Source: Marinobacter sp. BGYM27
Lineage (GTDB): Bacteria > Pseudomonadota > Gammaproteobacteria > Pseudomonadales > Oleiphilaceae
Reading direction: 5' to 3'
Length of the DNA stretch: 64,000 bases
Assembly (NCBI GenBank): GCA_025153445.1
Contig: JANZNS010000007.1
Location: 124,001 to 188,000, forward strand
The position numbers and the translations under genes are program-made. Below are positions 45,166 to 53,868 of this stretch, piece after piece (the stretch's first letter is position 1; every line of letters begins with the position of its first letter). Below the pieces are notes generated by a model that was not told where the DNA came from, did not search any database, and was given only the letters and a program-made list of their open reading frames with translations.

Positions 45166-45663
45166 TCAATCGGTCGATTCAAATCGTCCGGCAGCGCGGT
45201 TCTTGCGGGCCCGCAGCGGGTCAAGCACCTGCCCGCTCATCGCCACATACACACCTTCTGGCAAGGTTTGCAGAACCCCGAGCGCGAACCCCACATTGAA
45301 GTCGGCATCCGTGACCTGCATGCGTGAAGGCTGCATCGCGCCGGTGAACACCACGGTCTTTCCAGACACCCCGGCAAGCACTCGCGCCGTATCGACCATG
45401 GTATCGGTGCCATGGGTGATCAGGATGCGGGTTTCCGGCGCAGCGCTAACCGCCGCCAGCACCTGCTGACGGTCTTCTTCAGTCATATCCAGACTGTCCT
45501 TGCGCATCAGGGATTGCAGCCTTAACGGTGCCTGCACATTGGCAACTGACGCAATATCCGGCACCTGACTGTCACCGATGCTGAACGCACTATTGGCGTC
45601 AAAATAGATCTTGTCGATCGTGCCACCGGTGGTCAGCACCAGTATTGAAGCTGAATCTGTCAT
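45166..45663 (-). CDS. Short asparaginase-domain protein (N-terminal lobe only)
   Basis: 165 residues. The catalytic motifs of type I/II asparaginases are present: ILVLTTGGTIDKIYFD near 8 (first Thr) and ILITHGTDTMVDTARVLAG near 80 (Thr/Asp), then VVFTGAMQPSRMQVTDADFN. Full enzymes have about 330 residues with a second lobe that completes the dimeric active site; here it is missing and the reading frame ends naturally. Stand-alone short forms are known in proteobacteria. Whether it is active is unclear. Confidence 0.85.
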   Translation of the reverse strand: MTDSASILVLTTGGTIDKIYFDANSAFSIGDSQVPDIASVANVQAPLRLQSLMRKDSLDMTEEDRQQVLAAVSAAPETRILITHGTDTMVDTARVLAGVSGKTVVFTGAMQPSRMQVTDADFNVGFALGVLQTLPEGVYVAMSGQVLDPLRARKNRAAGRFESTD

Positions 45664-45707
45664 GCATGGCCCCTCTTGTTTGATCGCGCGTGACGGCGCT
45701 TTGATGG

Positions 45708-46625
45708 CTACTGAGATGCAGTATTACCTGCCGTTTTCCCGGCCTGCTCGTACAGCTTGTTGCGACGGACTTCATAGTCTTTCGCAGCTTTGGCAATCGA
45801 TCCCCCCTCGCCGGTGGCGAGCCATCGGCGGATTCGCCCAGCATCGCCTATGGGCGTTCTGGTTCCGAACGAATCCAGCAACACGGTCACCACATCACGG
45901 CCGTCAACATTAATCACCATCACCAGACACCGCCCCGCTTCCTTGAGGTTGCCGGTTTTACTCAAGCCCACGCCCCAACTGTCGCGATGCACCAGTATGT
46001 TGGTATTGCCATACGCCAGCGAATAGCGGGGCTTGCGAAAATGTGCAGTAAAATAGGTCGTCGTGGTATAGGTTCGCAGTGCTTTGTGCTTGAACGCGGC
46101 ATTGACCAGTTTGACCAGATCCGATGCGGATGCCCGATTCATCGGCGACAGTCCAGTGGGTTCAACAAACAGACTATGGGTCATGCCAATCTCTTCCGCT
46201 TTGTCATTCATCGCTTTGATGAATGCGGCAAAGCCACCGGGGTAATGTCGTGCCAGCGTGTAAGCGGCGAGGTTTTCAGACGACATCAGCGCTATGCGCA
46301 ACATGTCTCCCCGCTTGAGGGTCGAGCCGATACGAATTCGGGAATACCCATTATTCGCGGCCTTTTTGTGGCGAGGATAAACCTCCAGCCATTCATCAAG
46401 CGGCTGCCCGGCGTCCATGACGACCAACGCGGTCATCAGCTTGGTCACCGAGGCAATTGGCACCGAACGATCAGGATGCTTGCTGAATAACAGTGACGAT
46501 TCTCCCTGATAGGCAACAGCAGCGTTCACTGATGCCAGGTTGAGCCCCTGGGGCGCAGCGGCCGATACACCTGAAGCCACCAGCAGCAGCGCCCAAACGA
46601 CAAATAGATTGTTCTTGAACAGCAT
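45708..46625 (-). CDS. pbpG: D-alanyl-D-alanine endopeptidase (penicillin-binding protein 7)
   Basis: 305 residues from the ATG at 46625, where a signal peptide starts (MLFKNNLFVVWALLLVASGV). A GTG at 46679, immediately after the upstream stop codon, is an alternative. Active-site motifs: SVPIASVTKLMTALVV with Ser59 and Lys62, SSENLAAYTLARHYPG (SxN) near 123, and GLSKTGNLKEAGRC (KTG) near 223. It cleaves D-Ala-meso-DAP cross-links in the periplasm. It follows the CopD-like gene in the same direction, 54 bp later. Confidence 0.93.
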   Translation of the reverse strand: MLFKNNLFVVWALLLVASGVSAAAPQGLNLASVNAAVAYQGESSLLFSKHPDRSVPIASVTKLMTALVVMDAGQPLDEWLEVYPRHKKAANNGYSRIRIGSTLKRGDMLRIALMSSENLAAYTLARHYPGGFAAFIKAMNDKAEEIGMTHSLFVEPTGLSPMNRASASDLVKLVNAAFKHKALRTYTTTTYFTAHFRKPRYSLAYGNTNILVHRDSWGVGLSKTGNLKEAGRCLVMVINVDGRDVVTVLLDSFGTRTPIGDAGRIRRWLATGEGGSIAKAAKDYEVRRNKLYEQAGKTAGNTASQ

Positions 46626-46679
46626 TCGACTGACATTCCCCTGCGTTTTATTTACCCGGCACTCAACCGACTCCGTCAC

Positions 46680-47150
46680 TTACATGTTGACCAATACCAG
46701 GTAGCGGCCACCCGATCCGATCACCACAACGATGAGCCCCAGTATAAGATTAATCAGCACAAACAGCCTGATCTGCCCCACTCTGCGACCGGCTTCTGCT
46801 GTATCAGACGCTGCAACAGCCTGCTTCAGCCGACGATAGGGCGCAAACCAGATATGCAGGAAAAACAGCATCATCAGGAGTCCGAGCGTGAGCATTGCAT
46901 GCACGTGCCAGCCTGCCGAACCCAGACCGTTGAAGTAAGTGCCCAGCATTCCAAAACCGGTTAATAGCAACGCGATGATGGACACCCAGACCCAACGAAA
47001 AAACAGTGACAGCGTATGGCACCAGAGCAGACTCCGCTGCTGCGGCTCCAGCACCTTGGCAGCAGCAGGACGCAGCGCCATATACGCGAAAAACATTCCA
47101 CCCACCCAGATCACTGCAGCAAGTGTATGCAGAGCAATAAAAAATCCCAT
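46680..47150 (-). CDS. CopD-like integral membrane protein
   Basis: 156 residues from the ATG at 47150 (TTGAGGCG upstream); a TTG at 47162 is also open. Four membrane segments: FFIALHTLAAVIWVGGMFFA, RWVWVSIIALLLTGFGML, AMLTLGLLMMLFFLHIWFA and LFVLINLILGLIVVVI. The conserved HTLAAVIWVGGMFFAY opening and histidine positions fit the CopD-domain family of membrane proteins, some tied to copper or haem handling. The next gene encodes PBP7 and starts right at its stop codon. Confidence 0.78.
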   Translation of the reverse strand: MGFFIALHTLAAVIWVGGMFFAYMALRPAAAKVLEPQQRSLLWCHTLSLFFRWVWVSIIALLLTGFGMLGTYFNGLGSAGWHVHAMLTLGLLMMLFFLHIWFAPYRRLKQAVAASDTAEAGRRVGQIRLFVLINLILGLIVVVIGSGGRYLVLVNM

Positions 47151-47275
47151 GAAGCGCCTCAATGTTTTCGAATAATGAGCAGGACTATATCAGTCGAGAG
47201 ACCGTCCGCGCACACTGAACAACGCGACATTAAATGAAAGCGGGCAATTCGGCGCTATCGCACCAGTAACCAGAC

Positions 47276-47301
47276 AAAAAAAGCCGCCAGAATCTGGCGG
47301 C
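47276..47301 (-). terminator. Terminator of trxA
   Basis: GCCGCCAG-AAT-CTGGCGGC (47283-47301), perfect 8-bp arms, followed leftward by a T7 run (A7 at 47276-47282 on the plus strand), about 70 bp after the trxA stop. Confidence 0.9.
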
Positions 47302-47368
47302 AAAGATCGCAACAGCAGTGCCCAAAAGAGTGAAACTCTGATGGGGCTACTTAGTGGCCCTGCAGTCC

Positions 47369-47695
47369 TTAGCTATGGGTCTGAATAAATTCGTTCAGCT
47401 CGCCTTTCCCCAACGCGCCAATCTGGGTGCCCACTGGCACACCATTCTTGAACAGCATCAACGTCGGGATCGAACGCACACCGAACTTCACCGCCAGTTC
47501 ACCCTGAGCATCAACATCAATCTTTGCGACTTTCAGGGATTCAGACTGGTCGTCGGCTATATCTTCGAGCAACGGTGCAACAGATTTGCAAGGCCCACAC
47601 CAGGCGGCCCAAAAATCCACCAGCACGGGTTTGTCAGCTTTCAGCACTTCCTGCTCAAATGTTTCGTTGGTTACTGCGACGGGTTGATTGCTCAT
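47369..47695 (-). CDS. trxA: Thioredoxin
   Basis: 108 residues with the full thioredoxin fold and active site FWAAWCGPCKSVAPLLEDIA near 28-47, cis-Pro RSIPTLMLFKNG near 75. It reduces disulfides in the cytoplasm. GGAGACTGGAT precedes the ATG. A palindrome (47752-47763) and a possible -10 TATAGT (47763-47768, minus strand) lie 57-73 bp upstream, directly below a NemR-like TetR gene read in the same direction. Confidence 0.95.
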   Translation of the reverse strand: MSNQPVAVTNETFEQEVLKADKPVLVDFWAAWCGPCKSVAPLLEDIADDQSESLKVAKIDVDAQGELAVKFGVRSIPTLMLFKNGVPVGTQIGALGKGELNEFIQTHS

Positions 47696-47751
47696 ATCCA
47701 GTCTCCTTCGACCGTTCGGGTTTCATTTCAGCCACACTTCAACTTATTAAT

Positions 47752-47766
47752 TAGACCGGTCTACTA
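47752..47766. promoter_or_regulatory. Candidate NemR-like operator upstream of trxA
   Basis: TAGACCGGTCTACTA, containing the perfect 12-bp palindrome TAGACCGGTCTA (47752-47763). It aligns in 12 of 15 positions with the site in front of the TetR gene (48509-48523). On the minus strand it overlaps a -10-like TATAGT (47763-47768). Confidence 0.55.
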
Positions 47767-47873
47767 TATTTTAGACCTGTTTTTTGGCGGTCCCGGCTCG
47801 GGTACCGCCATCGCTTCAGTTGCGGCTAGACGACGCCGACAAACCTATTCAGTGTCGGCTGACGCTTCACTCG

Positions 47874-48497
47874 TCAATTCTTTACACCCAGTATCTGCTC
47901 GAAATACATCGTCTTGAAACGCTGCATGGGCTCAACAGACTTACTGACCTTCGCTCTCAATGTTGCGCCCTGCCAGCCCATCTGAAGCAGTTGGGCAAGT
48001 GCAGCGGGATCCGCCGCGGGGTCAACATACCCTTGTTCCTGCGCCTCAACCAGGCATCGGGTCAAACGCGCTTGCCAACTGGAGAAAATCGCATCAATCC
48101 TGAGTCGAAAACTCTCGTTCTGGCCAGCCAGTTCCTGCCCGAGATTACCGACCAGGCACCCCCGGCTGTTATCGCAAGCTTCCATATCGTCAATCGCCGT
48201 CCGCAGGTATCGCCGGATACGCTCCAGCGGCAGAAGTTCCGGATTGCCGAGCGTAAGGTCGAGCTGAGCATCATACTCGGCAGCAAAATCATCAATCACC
48301 GCCAGACCGAAATCTTCCTTACTGGAAAAATAGTAATAAAAAGACCCCTTGGGCACACCAGCCTCTTTCAGCACCACGTTAATGCCCGTGCTGTTAAAGC
48401 CCTTGTGCGCAATGATATCGCTACCAATGCGAATCAGTTCTGCCCGTGTATCTGAAGCCGGGCGAGCCTTTTTCCGGGATGATAATGTAGCTGTCAT
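47874..48497 (-). CDS. TetR family regulator, NemR/AcuR-like
   Basis: 207 residues from the ATG at 48497. DNA-binding domain: TRAELIRIGSDIIAHKGFNS, TGINVVLKEAGVPKGSFYYY, FSSKEDFGLAVIDDFAAEYD. The GVPKGSFYYYF helix and the C-terminal ACDNSRGCLVGNLGQELAGQ block are shared with NemR and AcuR, which sense electrophiles such as quinones, aldehydes or acrylate through cysteines; Cys residues lie in that block here. The upstream frame to 48533 would start above the likely transcription start and is not favoured. The gene lies upstream of trxA with related operators before each. Confidence 0.88.
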   Translation of the reverse strand: MTATLSSRKKARPASDTRAELIRIGSDIIAHKGFNSTGINVVLKEAGVPKGSFYYYFSSKEDFGLAVIDDFAAEYDAQLDLTLGNPELLPLERIRRYLRTAIDDMEACDNSRGCLVGNLGQELAGQNESFRLRIDAIFSSWQARLTRCLVEAQEQGYVDPAADPAALAQLLQMGWQGATLRAKVSKSVEPMQRFKTMYFEQILGVKN

Positions 48498-48504
48498 ACG
48501 CCTT

Positions 48505-48533
48505 ATAATAGACCAGTCGTCTAGTTGATTCAA
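48505..48533 (-). promoter_or_regulatory. Promoter and operator of the NemR-like TetR gene
   Basis: On the minus strand: -35 TTGAAT (48528-48533), 17-bp spacer, -10 TATTAT (48505-48510). The palindrome TAGACCAGTCGTCTA (48509-48523) covers the spacer. The start codon is at 48497, only 8 nt past the -10, so the transcript would be leaderless or nearly so. Confidence 0.6.
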
Positions 48534-48658
48534 TTAACCGCTAAGACCCTTTGTTTATCAGGTCATAACCGAGATCGCCGGCGAAATACGGGGCGCAACA
48601 CTTGCGCCCGGCGCTCAGGCGAGTCTTTTCAGAACTCGCGGGAGCAAAATAGCCTGAA

Positions 48659-50335
48659 TCAGAAATCGTCTGTTACTGCGCCCAGCGATGCCGAGTTCAC
48701 TGTTTTTGCATACTTCGCCAGCACACCGCGCCGGTATTTGGGTTGCGGTGGCTGCCAGGCCTGTCTTCGACGGGCCATTTCATCCTCGGAAATCCCAAGC
48801 TCAATGGTGTTGGCCTCAGCATCAATGGTGATAGTGTCGCCGGTCTCGACCAGCGCAATAGGGCCACCATCAGCCGCTTCTGGTGTGATATGCCCCACCA
48901 CAAAGCCGTGACTGCCGCCGGAGAAACGGCCATCGGTTATCAGCGCCACGTCATTGCCCAGACCTTTGCCCATGATGGCGGAGGTCGGCGTCAACATCTC
49001 ACGCATACCCGGTCCGCCTTTGGGCCCTTCGTAGCGGATCACCAGCACATCACCGGCCACCACAGTGCCATCCATGATGCGCTCTTGGGCCTCCTCCTCG
49101 GAATGGAACACGCGCGCCGTGCCCGTGAAATGAGTGCCTTCCTTGCCGGTGATTTTTGCCACCGCGCCAGTCGGCGCCAGATTGCCACGCAAAATCCGCA
49201 AATGGCTGTCTTTCTTGATCGGCATATCCAGGCCGTGCACGATCGTCTGGCTGTCAGGATAGGGCGCCACGTCTGCCAGGTTCTCTGCCAGTGTTTTGCC
49301 GGTTACCGTCATGCAGTCACCGTGCAACATGCCCGCATCCAGCAGCATCTTCATCAATGGCTGTATACCGCCAATCGCAACCAGCTCCGACATCATGTAG
49401 TGACCACTGGGCCTGAGATCGGCCAGCACCGGCACACGTTGGCCGATGCGCACAAAATCATCCAGCGACAGCTCGACTTCAGCCGTGCTCGCCATCGCTA
49501 ACAGGTGGAGTACAGCATTGGTTGAACCGCCCAGGGTGATCACCACAGTAATGGCATTTTCGAATGCCTCCCGGGTCATGATGTCACGGGGTTTGATGTC
49601 TTTTTCAAGCAGATTCAGAACGGCTGCACCGGCTGCCCGGCAGTCATCCATCTTGGTCTGCGACACCGCATTCTGGGCAGAGCTTCCAGGCAGACTCATA
49701 CCCATCGCTTCAATTGCGGATGCCATGGTGTTAGCGGTATACATGCCACCGCAGGAGCCCGGTCCCGGGATGGCGGTTTCTTCGATCTGTTTCACTTCGA
49801 TCAGATCCATATCACCTTTGGCGTGAGCCCCGACCGCTTCGAAAACCGAAATGATGTCAGTATGGTTCTTACCCGGTTCGATGGTTCCACCGTAGACGAA
49901 AACCGATGGTCGATTGAGTCTTGCCAGCCCCATCACGCAGCCGGGCATATTCTTGTCGCATCCGCCGATCGCAACCAGCCCGTCAAAGCCCTCGCAGCCG
50001 GCAGCCGTTTCAATGGAATCGGCAATCACCTCACGCGACACCAGCGAGTACTTCATGCCCTCAGTGCCATTTGCGATGCCATCCGAGACGGTGATGGTAT
50101 TGAAAATAAGGTTTTTACCACCGGCTGCGTCGGCACCCCGGCCCGCCTCTTCGGCCAGTTCATTGATGTGCATATTGCAGGGCGTCAGGTTGCTCCAGGT
50201 TGACGCGATACCCACCTGAGGCTTGCGGAAATCATCATCGTTAAAGCCAACCGCACGGAGCATCGCCCGGCTCGCGGATTTGCCAATGCCGTCTACAACC
50301 TGGCTTGAATAGCGGCGGCGTTTATCGTCGGTCAT
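48659..50335 (-). CDS. ilvD: Dihydroxy-acid dehydratase
   Basis: 558 residues. Iron-sulfur cysteines: [20 protein letters not shown] (Cys53), [20 protein letters not shown] (Cys126) and [20 protein letters not shown] (Cys near 198). The C-terminal half has [20 protein letters not shown] with the substrate-binding Ser. It makes 2-ketoisovalerate and 2-keto-3-methylvalerate in branched-chain amino acid synthesis. The length (558) is of the shorter IlvD subgroup; the cluster type, [2Fe-2S] or [4Fe-4S], is not decided here. It is followed by no other ilv gene. Confidence 0.96.
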   Translation of the reverse strand: MTDDKRRRYSSQVVDGIGKSASRAMLRAVGFNDDDFRKPQVGIASTWSNLTPCNMHINELAEEAGRGADAAGGKNLIFNTITVSDGIANGTEGMKYSLVSREVIADSIETAAGCEGFDGLVAIGGCDKNMPGCVMGLARLNRPSVFVYGGTIEPGKNHTDIISVFEAVGAHAKGDMDLIEVKQIEETAIPGPGSCGGMYTANTMASAIEAMGMSLPGSSAQNAVSQTKMDDCRAAGAAVLNLLEKDIKPRDIMTREAFENAITVVITLGGSTNAVLHLLAMASTAEVELSLDDFVRIGQRVPVLADLRPSGHYMMSELVAIGGIQPLMKMLLDAGMLHGDCMTVTGKTLAENLADVAPYPDSQTIVHGLDMPIKKDSHLRILRGNLAPTGAVAKITGKEGTHFTGTARVFHSEEEAQERIMDGTVVAGDVLVIRYEGPKGGPGMREMLTPTSAIMGKGLGNDVALITDGRFSGGSHGFVVGHITPEAADGGPIALVETGDTITIDAEANTIELGISEDEMARRRQAWQPPQPKYRRGVLAKYAKTVNSASLGAVTDDF

Positions 50336-50378
50336 TATCTCTCTCCCGTTGATGCTTCTGCTGCGACAGGCGCACTGA

Positions 50379-50969
50379 TCAATTTTTTTGAAATACGATG
50401 AAGCGGTTGTTGGCCGGCATATCCGTAGCCGACATCAGCATCAGACCGCAGTTTGCTGCCCGGTCAACAATCGCCTGCTCATCTTTGATGCCGCTGCTGG
50501 CGTCACGTGACTTCAGCCACTTATCAAGGCTGATATTGCCGTCACTGGTGTAGCTTCCGTTGTCATTAAACGGGCCGTAGACGGCAAAGGTACCGCCACT
50601 TTTCAGTGATCCGGAGGCATAAGTGATAATGGCTTGTGCAATCTCCCAGCCTACGAAATGCAGGGTGTTGGCGGTGAAGACGCCGTCATACACGGGTGCT
50701 GGCGGCACGGCATCTGCCGCATCAAGCACTATGGGCTCCGGCAAATTAGCCAGCCCTGCCTCCTGCTGCCAGGCACGCATGCCCTCAAGCGTGTCCGCAA
50801 CGTCACTCAATTGCCAGCGAACAGACGGGTGGCGTTCTGCTATGTAGACACCGTGCTGGCCGGTGCCGCTGCCCAACTCGAGCCATTGCCCGGCGGCCTG
50901 CAGCCAGGGCGCCAATGCATCGGCGATAGGTTGCTGGTTGCGAAGACAAGCTTCAGCGACAGGTTTCAA
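50379..50969 (-). CDS. DUF938 family SAM-dependent methyltransferase-like protein
   Basis: 196 residues. Class I methyltransferase motif WLELGSGTGQHGVYIAERHP near 29-48, then VYDGVFTANTLHFVGWEIAQ and GTFAVYGPFNDNGSYTSDGN, which are the specific DUF938 blocks. It should bind S-adenosylmethionine; the substrate is unknown. It lies upstream of ilvD (43 bp) on the same strand. Confidence 0.85.
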   Translation of the reverse strand: MKPVAEACLRNQQPIADALAPWLQAAGQWLELGSGTGQHGVYIAERHPSVRWQLSDVADTLEGMRAWQQEAGLANLPEPIVLDAADAVPPAPVYDGVFTANTLHFVGWEIAQAIITYASGSLKSGGTFAVYGPFNDNGSYTSDGNISLDKWLKSRDASSGIKDEQAIVDRAANCGLMLMSATDMPANNRFIVFQKN

Positions 50970-51291
50970 GGCAGTGTCCTTATTCGGTAGTTCATGAATT
51001 CAGCCGCACGCGGATCAGGTCTCAGGCGTGCAAACTAGGGTAACACCACCCGCAACGCAGTTCCTGCATCATGCTCAAAGCGCATGCTCGCTATCAATAA
51101 ATTGAAATGCAAAAAAGTATTAAAAATAGTAAAATACCCTGAAATTCAATATGTTAAGTTTTGTTTCCAAGTGTTTACCGACTGTAATTTACGCGCTTCA
51201 CCCTAAGTGAGCTCCGTTACGCCCGGCGACACCTACAAGGATCGTAATCTCATGCCGGAAAGGATATCTGCAATCGTTGGCCGGGGGCTCC
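50970..51291. other. 322-bp intergenic region, AT-rich in the middle
   Basis: Between the divergent DUF938 and EAL genes. The part 51100-51165 is unusually AT-rich for this genome (several A and T runs). A TTGAAA at 51102-51107 has no good -10 at 17 bp; TAGTAA at 51127 is 19 bp away. It likely holds promoters for both genes, but none is clear. Confidence 0.4.
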
Positions 51292-53868
51292 ATGGCTGAC
51301 GTCTCTCAACGACGCCCGCTGGCGGCGCTCGTAATCTGGTTACCGCTGGCTCTCGTTGCGGCCTTGTCTGCATATGTATTGCTTATCCATCACACCGCCA
51401 TTTCCACCCCGCCAGCACAAACACTTACCCCTCTTGTGCCAGATACCGGTGCCGTTCAGTCACAAATAAGATTCCAGGCACTCCCCCTGCAAACCGTGCT
51501 CGATCACAAGCTGTGGCAACAGGATGACAACTGGCACACCAGAGACACATCCCGTGGCAGTCTTGGTTATCTCGACCGACCGACCACATTCCAGGTGATA
51601 CTGCAGAATTCTGACGACCGCTCTCGTGACCAGTTATTGGTCATTCCTGCTCCCTCACTTGATCAGGTGCGCGCCGTGGTCATAGACCCGGAAGGCACGT
51701 TGCGGCGTCTTGCCACCCTCGGTGACAGTTTCCCATTTGCCGAACGCACGATCGGCCTCCCTGATCTGATTTGGCCGGTCGCCCTACCCGCCAATAGCGA
51801 AACCACCCTGCTCTTCGAAGTGGTCAATGCCGGCCCCACACTGTTTCCGTTTTCAGTGACCGACGCCGAATCCATGCTTTCAACTGTGGGCGTGTCCATT
51901 GCCTGGAAGGCTTTTCTTTACGGCATTCTGGTATTTGCCCTGCTTTTCTGTCTGGCGCTGCTGGCGATGCTGCGCCAGGTAAGGCTAGCCTGGCTATCAG
52001 GCTTAATCATGGCCTCCCTGATTTCACAGCTGTCTCTGGACGGCTTCGGGCTCTGGCTCATTTGGCCGGACATGCCGGCCGTAAATGATCTGCTGACCCC
52101 CATGCATGCGCTGAGCGCGCTTTGCCTGCTGGGTTTCACCCGGCACTACCTCGGCATCACCGGTCATCTTCGCGGCCTGATGATCTTGGGCAAATGTATA
52201 TTACTGGTACTTGCCCTCGCCGCGCCGCTTCATCTTAATTGGGCAAGCCAAGGCAACATTCTCTTGATCAGCGGGGCGACGATACTGTTTGTGGTGGGGG
52301 TTGCCGTGAGCCGTCGCCCATGGAATGCGCCCGCACGCACGCTCTCAGGTTTTCTGCTAATACAACTGCTGGGCGCTATTCCCGTGCTGATGCGCACCGT
52401 GGGTCTTTTGCCGGTAAACGAACTGACCACATCCAGCTTCTTTATCAGTTCAGCGGTAGCTTCGGTGTATCTGACCCTCATGGTGGCCTATTCGTTAATG
52501 ACAGAACGCCGGCGACGGCGCAGCGCCCACTCACAGGCCACACGAGAACGCGAACTGCGTACCCGACTGGCGCAGGATTACAACCAGTTGCTGACCAACC
52601 ACCGGATCACGCGACGCCCCAGCCGCCCCATCATTGAACAGGCACTGGATCAACTCCACGCCGACGGCACCGCCTACACCATCGGTATACTGCGACTGGA
52701 GCGTTATCCTGAACTTGAGCGGACGCTGGGTTACCGGGAAGCTGAAAAACTGTTGCGAATCTACCTCTCGCGTTTCAGCCGATTCCTTGAATCATCATTT
52801 GCGGAGCAGCTGGTGCTGTTCCAGGGGCATTGCCTCGGGACAATCGATACCGCCAGTCATGTCTTCGCTTTCAAAACCGCATTGAAAACCGACACCGGAA
52901 AACCGGGGGCCGCCATCAACTGGCACATGATTGAACACTGGCTCCAGAGAACATTCGTGGAAGAGCGCTATGCCTTTAGCTGGACACCGCGCATCGGTAT
53001 CGCAACAGCCCCGGAGCACGGCGACCGAAGCAGCGATCTGATCTCCCGTGCGGGCTATGCGACCCTCTCCCGTCACCAAAGCATTAACCTTTATAATCCG
53101 CAGGCCGCCGAGCAACAGGATCTGCAACATTTCCTGCTACTGGATCTGGATCAATCCCTGAGAAATGGCGACATCCACATGGCCTACCAACCCAAAATCA
53201 GCCTGCACAGCGGTGAAATTACCGGGTATGAGGCACTCATCCGCTGGCAGCATCCCGGTTACGGTGAAGTGACGCCCAGTCAGTGGATTCCGTTTGCCGA
53301 GCAGGTGGGTGCAATTCACCCGGTCACGCTATGGGCCATTGACCGGGCCGCGCAGGATCTCGCCCAGTTGCGGGCGGCAACGGCCGACGATGTGACCGTC
53401 GCCGTGAACATATCGGTTCAGGACCTGGCGAATGCCGACTTTCATCTTGAGGCCGCCGACTGTCTTCGACGCCACAAGGTCAACCCGGCGCGGATGGTGC
53501 TTGAGATTACCGAGACTGCCGTGATGGCGGACAAGCAGATGGCGCGCGTGATGCTCGACAAGTTACGGAGCCACGGCTTTCGAATCGCACTGGATGATTT
53601 CGGCACAGGGCACTCGTCGCTGGGGGCGCTGGTCAACTTTAATGTCGACGAGCTGAAAATTGACCGCAGCTTTCTTACTGATATCGGCCAGGATGCTGTA
53701 CGGCAAAGTATTTTCCGTGCGGCATTCGCTCTCGGTACAGCGCTGAACCTGCGAATTGTCGTGGAAGGTGTCGAAACCCGAGAAGTGGCCGATTGGCTGA
53801 AACAGTTTCCCGGCCTGTATGGGCAGGGCTTCTACTGGGGCCGGCCAGCTACTCTCACTACCCGATAA
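51292..53868 (+). CDS. Membrane cyclic di-GMP phosphodiesterase (degenerate GGDEF plus EAL)
   Basis: 858 residues from the ATG at 51292 (GGGGG upstream). N-terminal membrane anchor (LAALVIWLPLALVAALSAYV), a periplasmic region at 40-200 of 7TMR-DISM type, seven membrane segments (200-405), a linker, a GGDEF-like domain (440-590) and EAL (605-850). The GGDEF active site is gone (the region around LVLFQGHCLGTIDTAS shows no GGDEF). The EAL part keeps GYEALIRWQHPGYGEVTPSQ near 648, VNISVQDL, LEITETAVM, ALDDFGTGHSSLGALVNF, LKIDRSF and VVEGVET, so it should degrade cyclic di-GMP. It is the same architecture as the protein at 30116. Its last 37 bp overlap the opposing monooxygenase gene. Confidence 0.9.
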   Translation: MADVSQRRPLAALVIWLPLALVAALSAYVLLIHHTAISTPPAQTLTPLVPDTGAVQSQIRFQALPLQTVLDHKLWQQDDNWHTRDTSRGSLGYLDRPTTFQVILQNSDDRSRDQLLVIPAPSLDQVRAVVIDPEGTLRRLATLGDSFPFAERTIGLPDLIWPVALPANSETTLLFEVVNAGPTLFPFSVTDAESMLSTVGVSIAWKAFLYGILVFALLFCLALLAMLRQVRLAWLSGLIMASLISQLSLDGFGLWLIWPDMPAVNDLLTPMHALSALCLLGFTRHYLGITGHLRGLMILGKCILLVLALAAPLHLNWASQGNILLISGATILFVVGVAVSRRPWNAPARTLSGFLLIQLLGAIPVLMRTVGLLPVNELTTSSFFISSAVASVYLTLMVAYSLMTERRRRRSAHSQATRERELRTRLAQDYNQLLTNHRITRRPSRPIIEQALDQLHADGTAYTIGILRLERYPELERTLGYREAEKLLRIYLSRFSRFLESSFAEQLVLFQGHCLGTIDTASHVFAFKTALKTDTGKPGAAINWHMIEHWLQRTFVEERYAFSWTPRIGIATAPEHGDRSSDLISRAGYATLSRHQSINLYNPQAAEQQDLQHFLLLDLDQSLRNGDIHMAYQPKISLHSGEITGYEALIRWQHPGYGEVTPSQWIPFAEQVGAIHPVTLWAIDRAAQDLAQLRAATADDVTVAVNISVQDLANADFHLEAADCLRRHKVNPARMVLEITETAVMADKQMARVMLDKLRSHGFRIALDDFGTGHSSLGALVNFNVDELKIDRSFLTDIGQDAVRQSIFRAAFALGTALNLRIVVEGVETREVADWLKQFPGLYGQGFYWGRPATLTTR

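Noticed and set aside
47784-48455. 223-residue plus-strand frame opposite the NemR-like regulator
   Set aside because: Antisense shadow of a regulator with a clear helix-turn-helix.
48743-49501. 252-residue plus-strand frame opposite ilvD
   Set aside because: Antisense to a conserved gene; rich in His, Gln and Arg as expected for a shadow frame.
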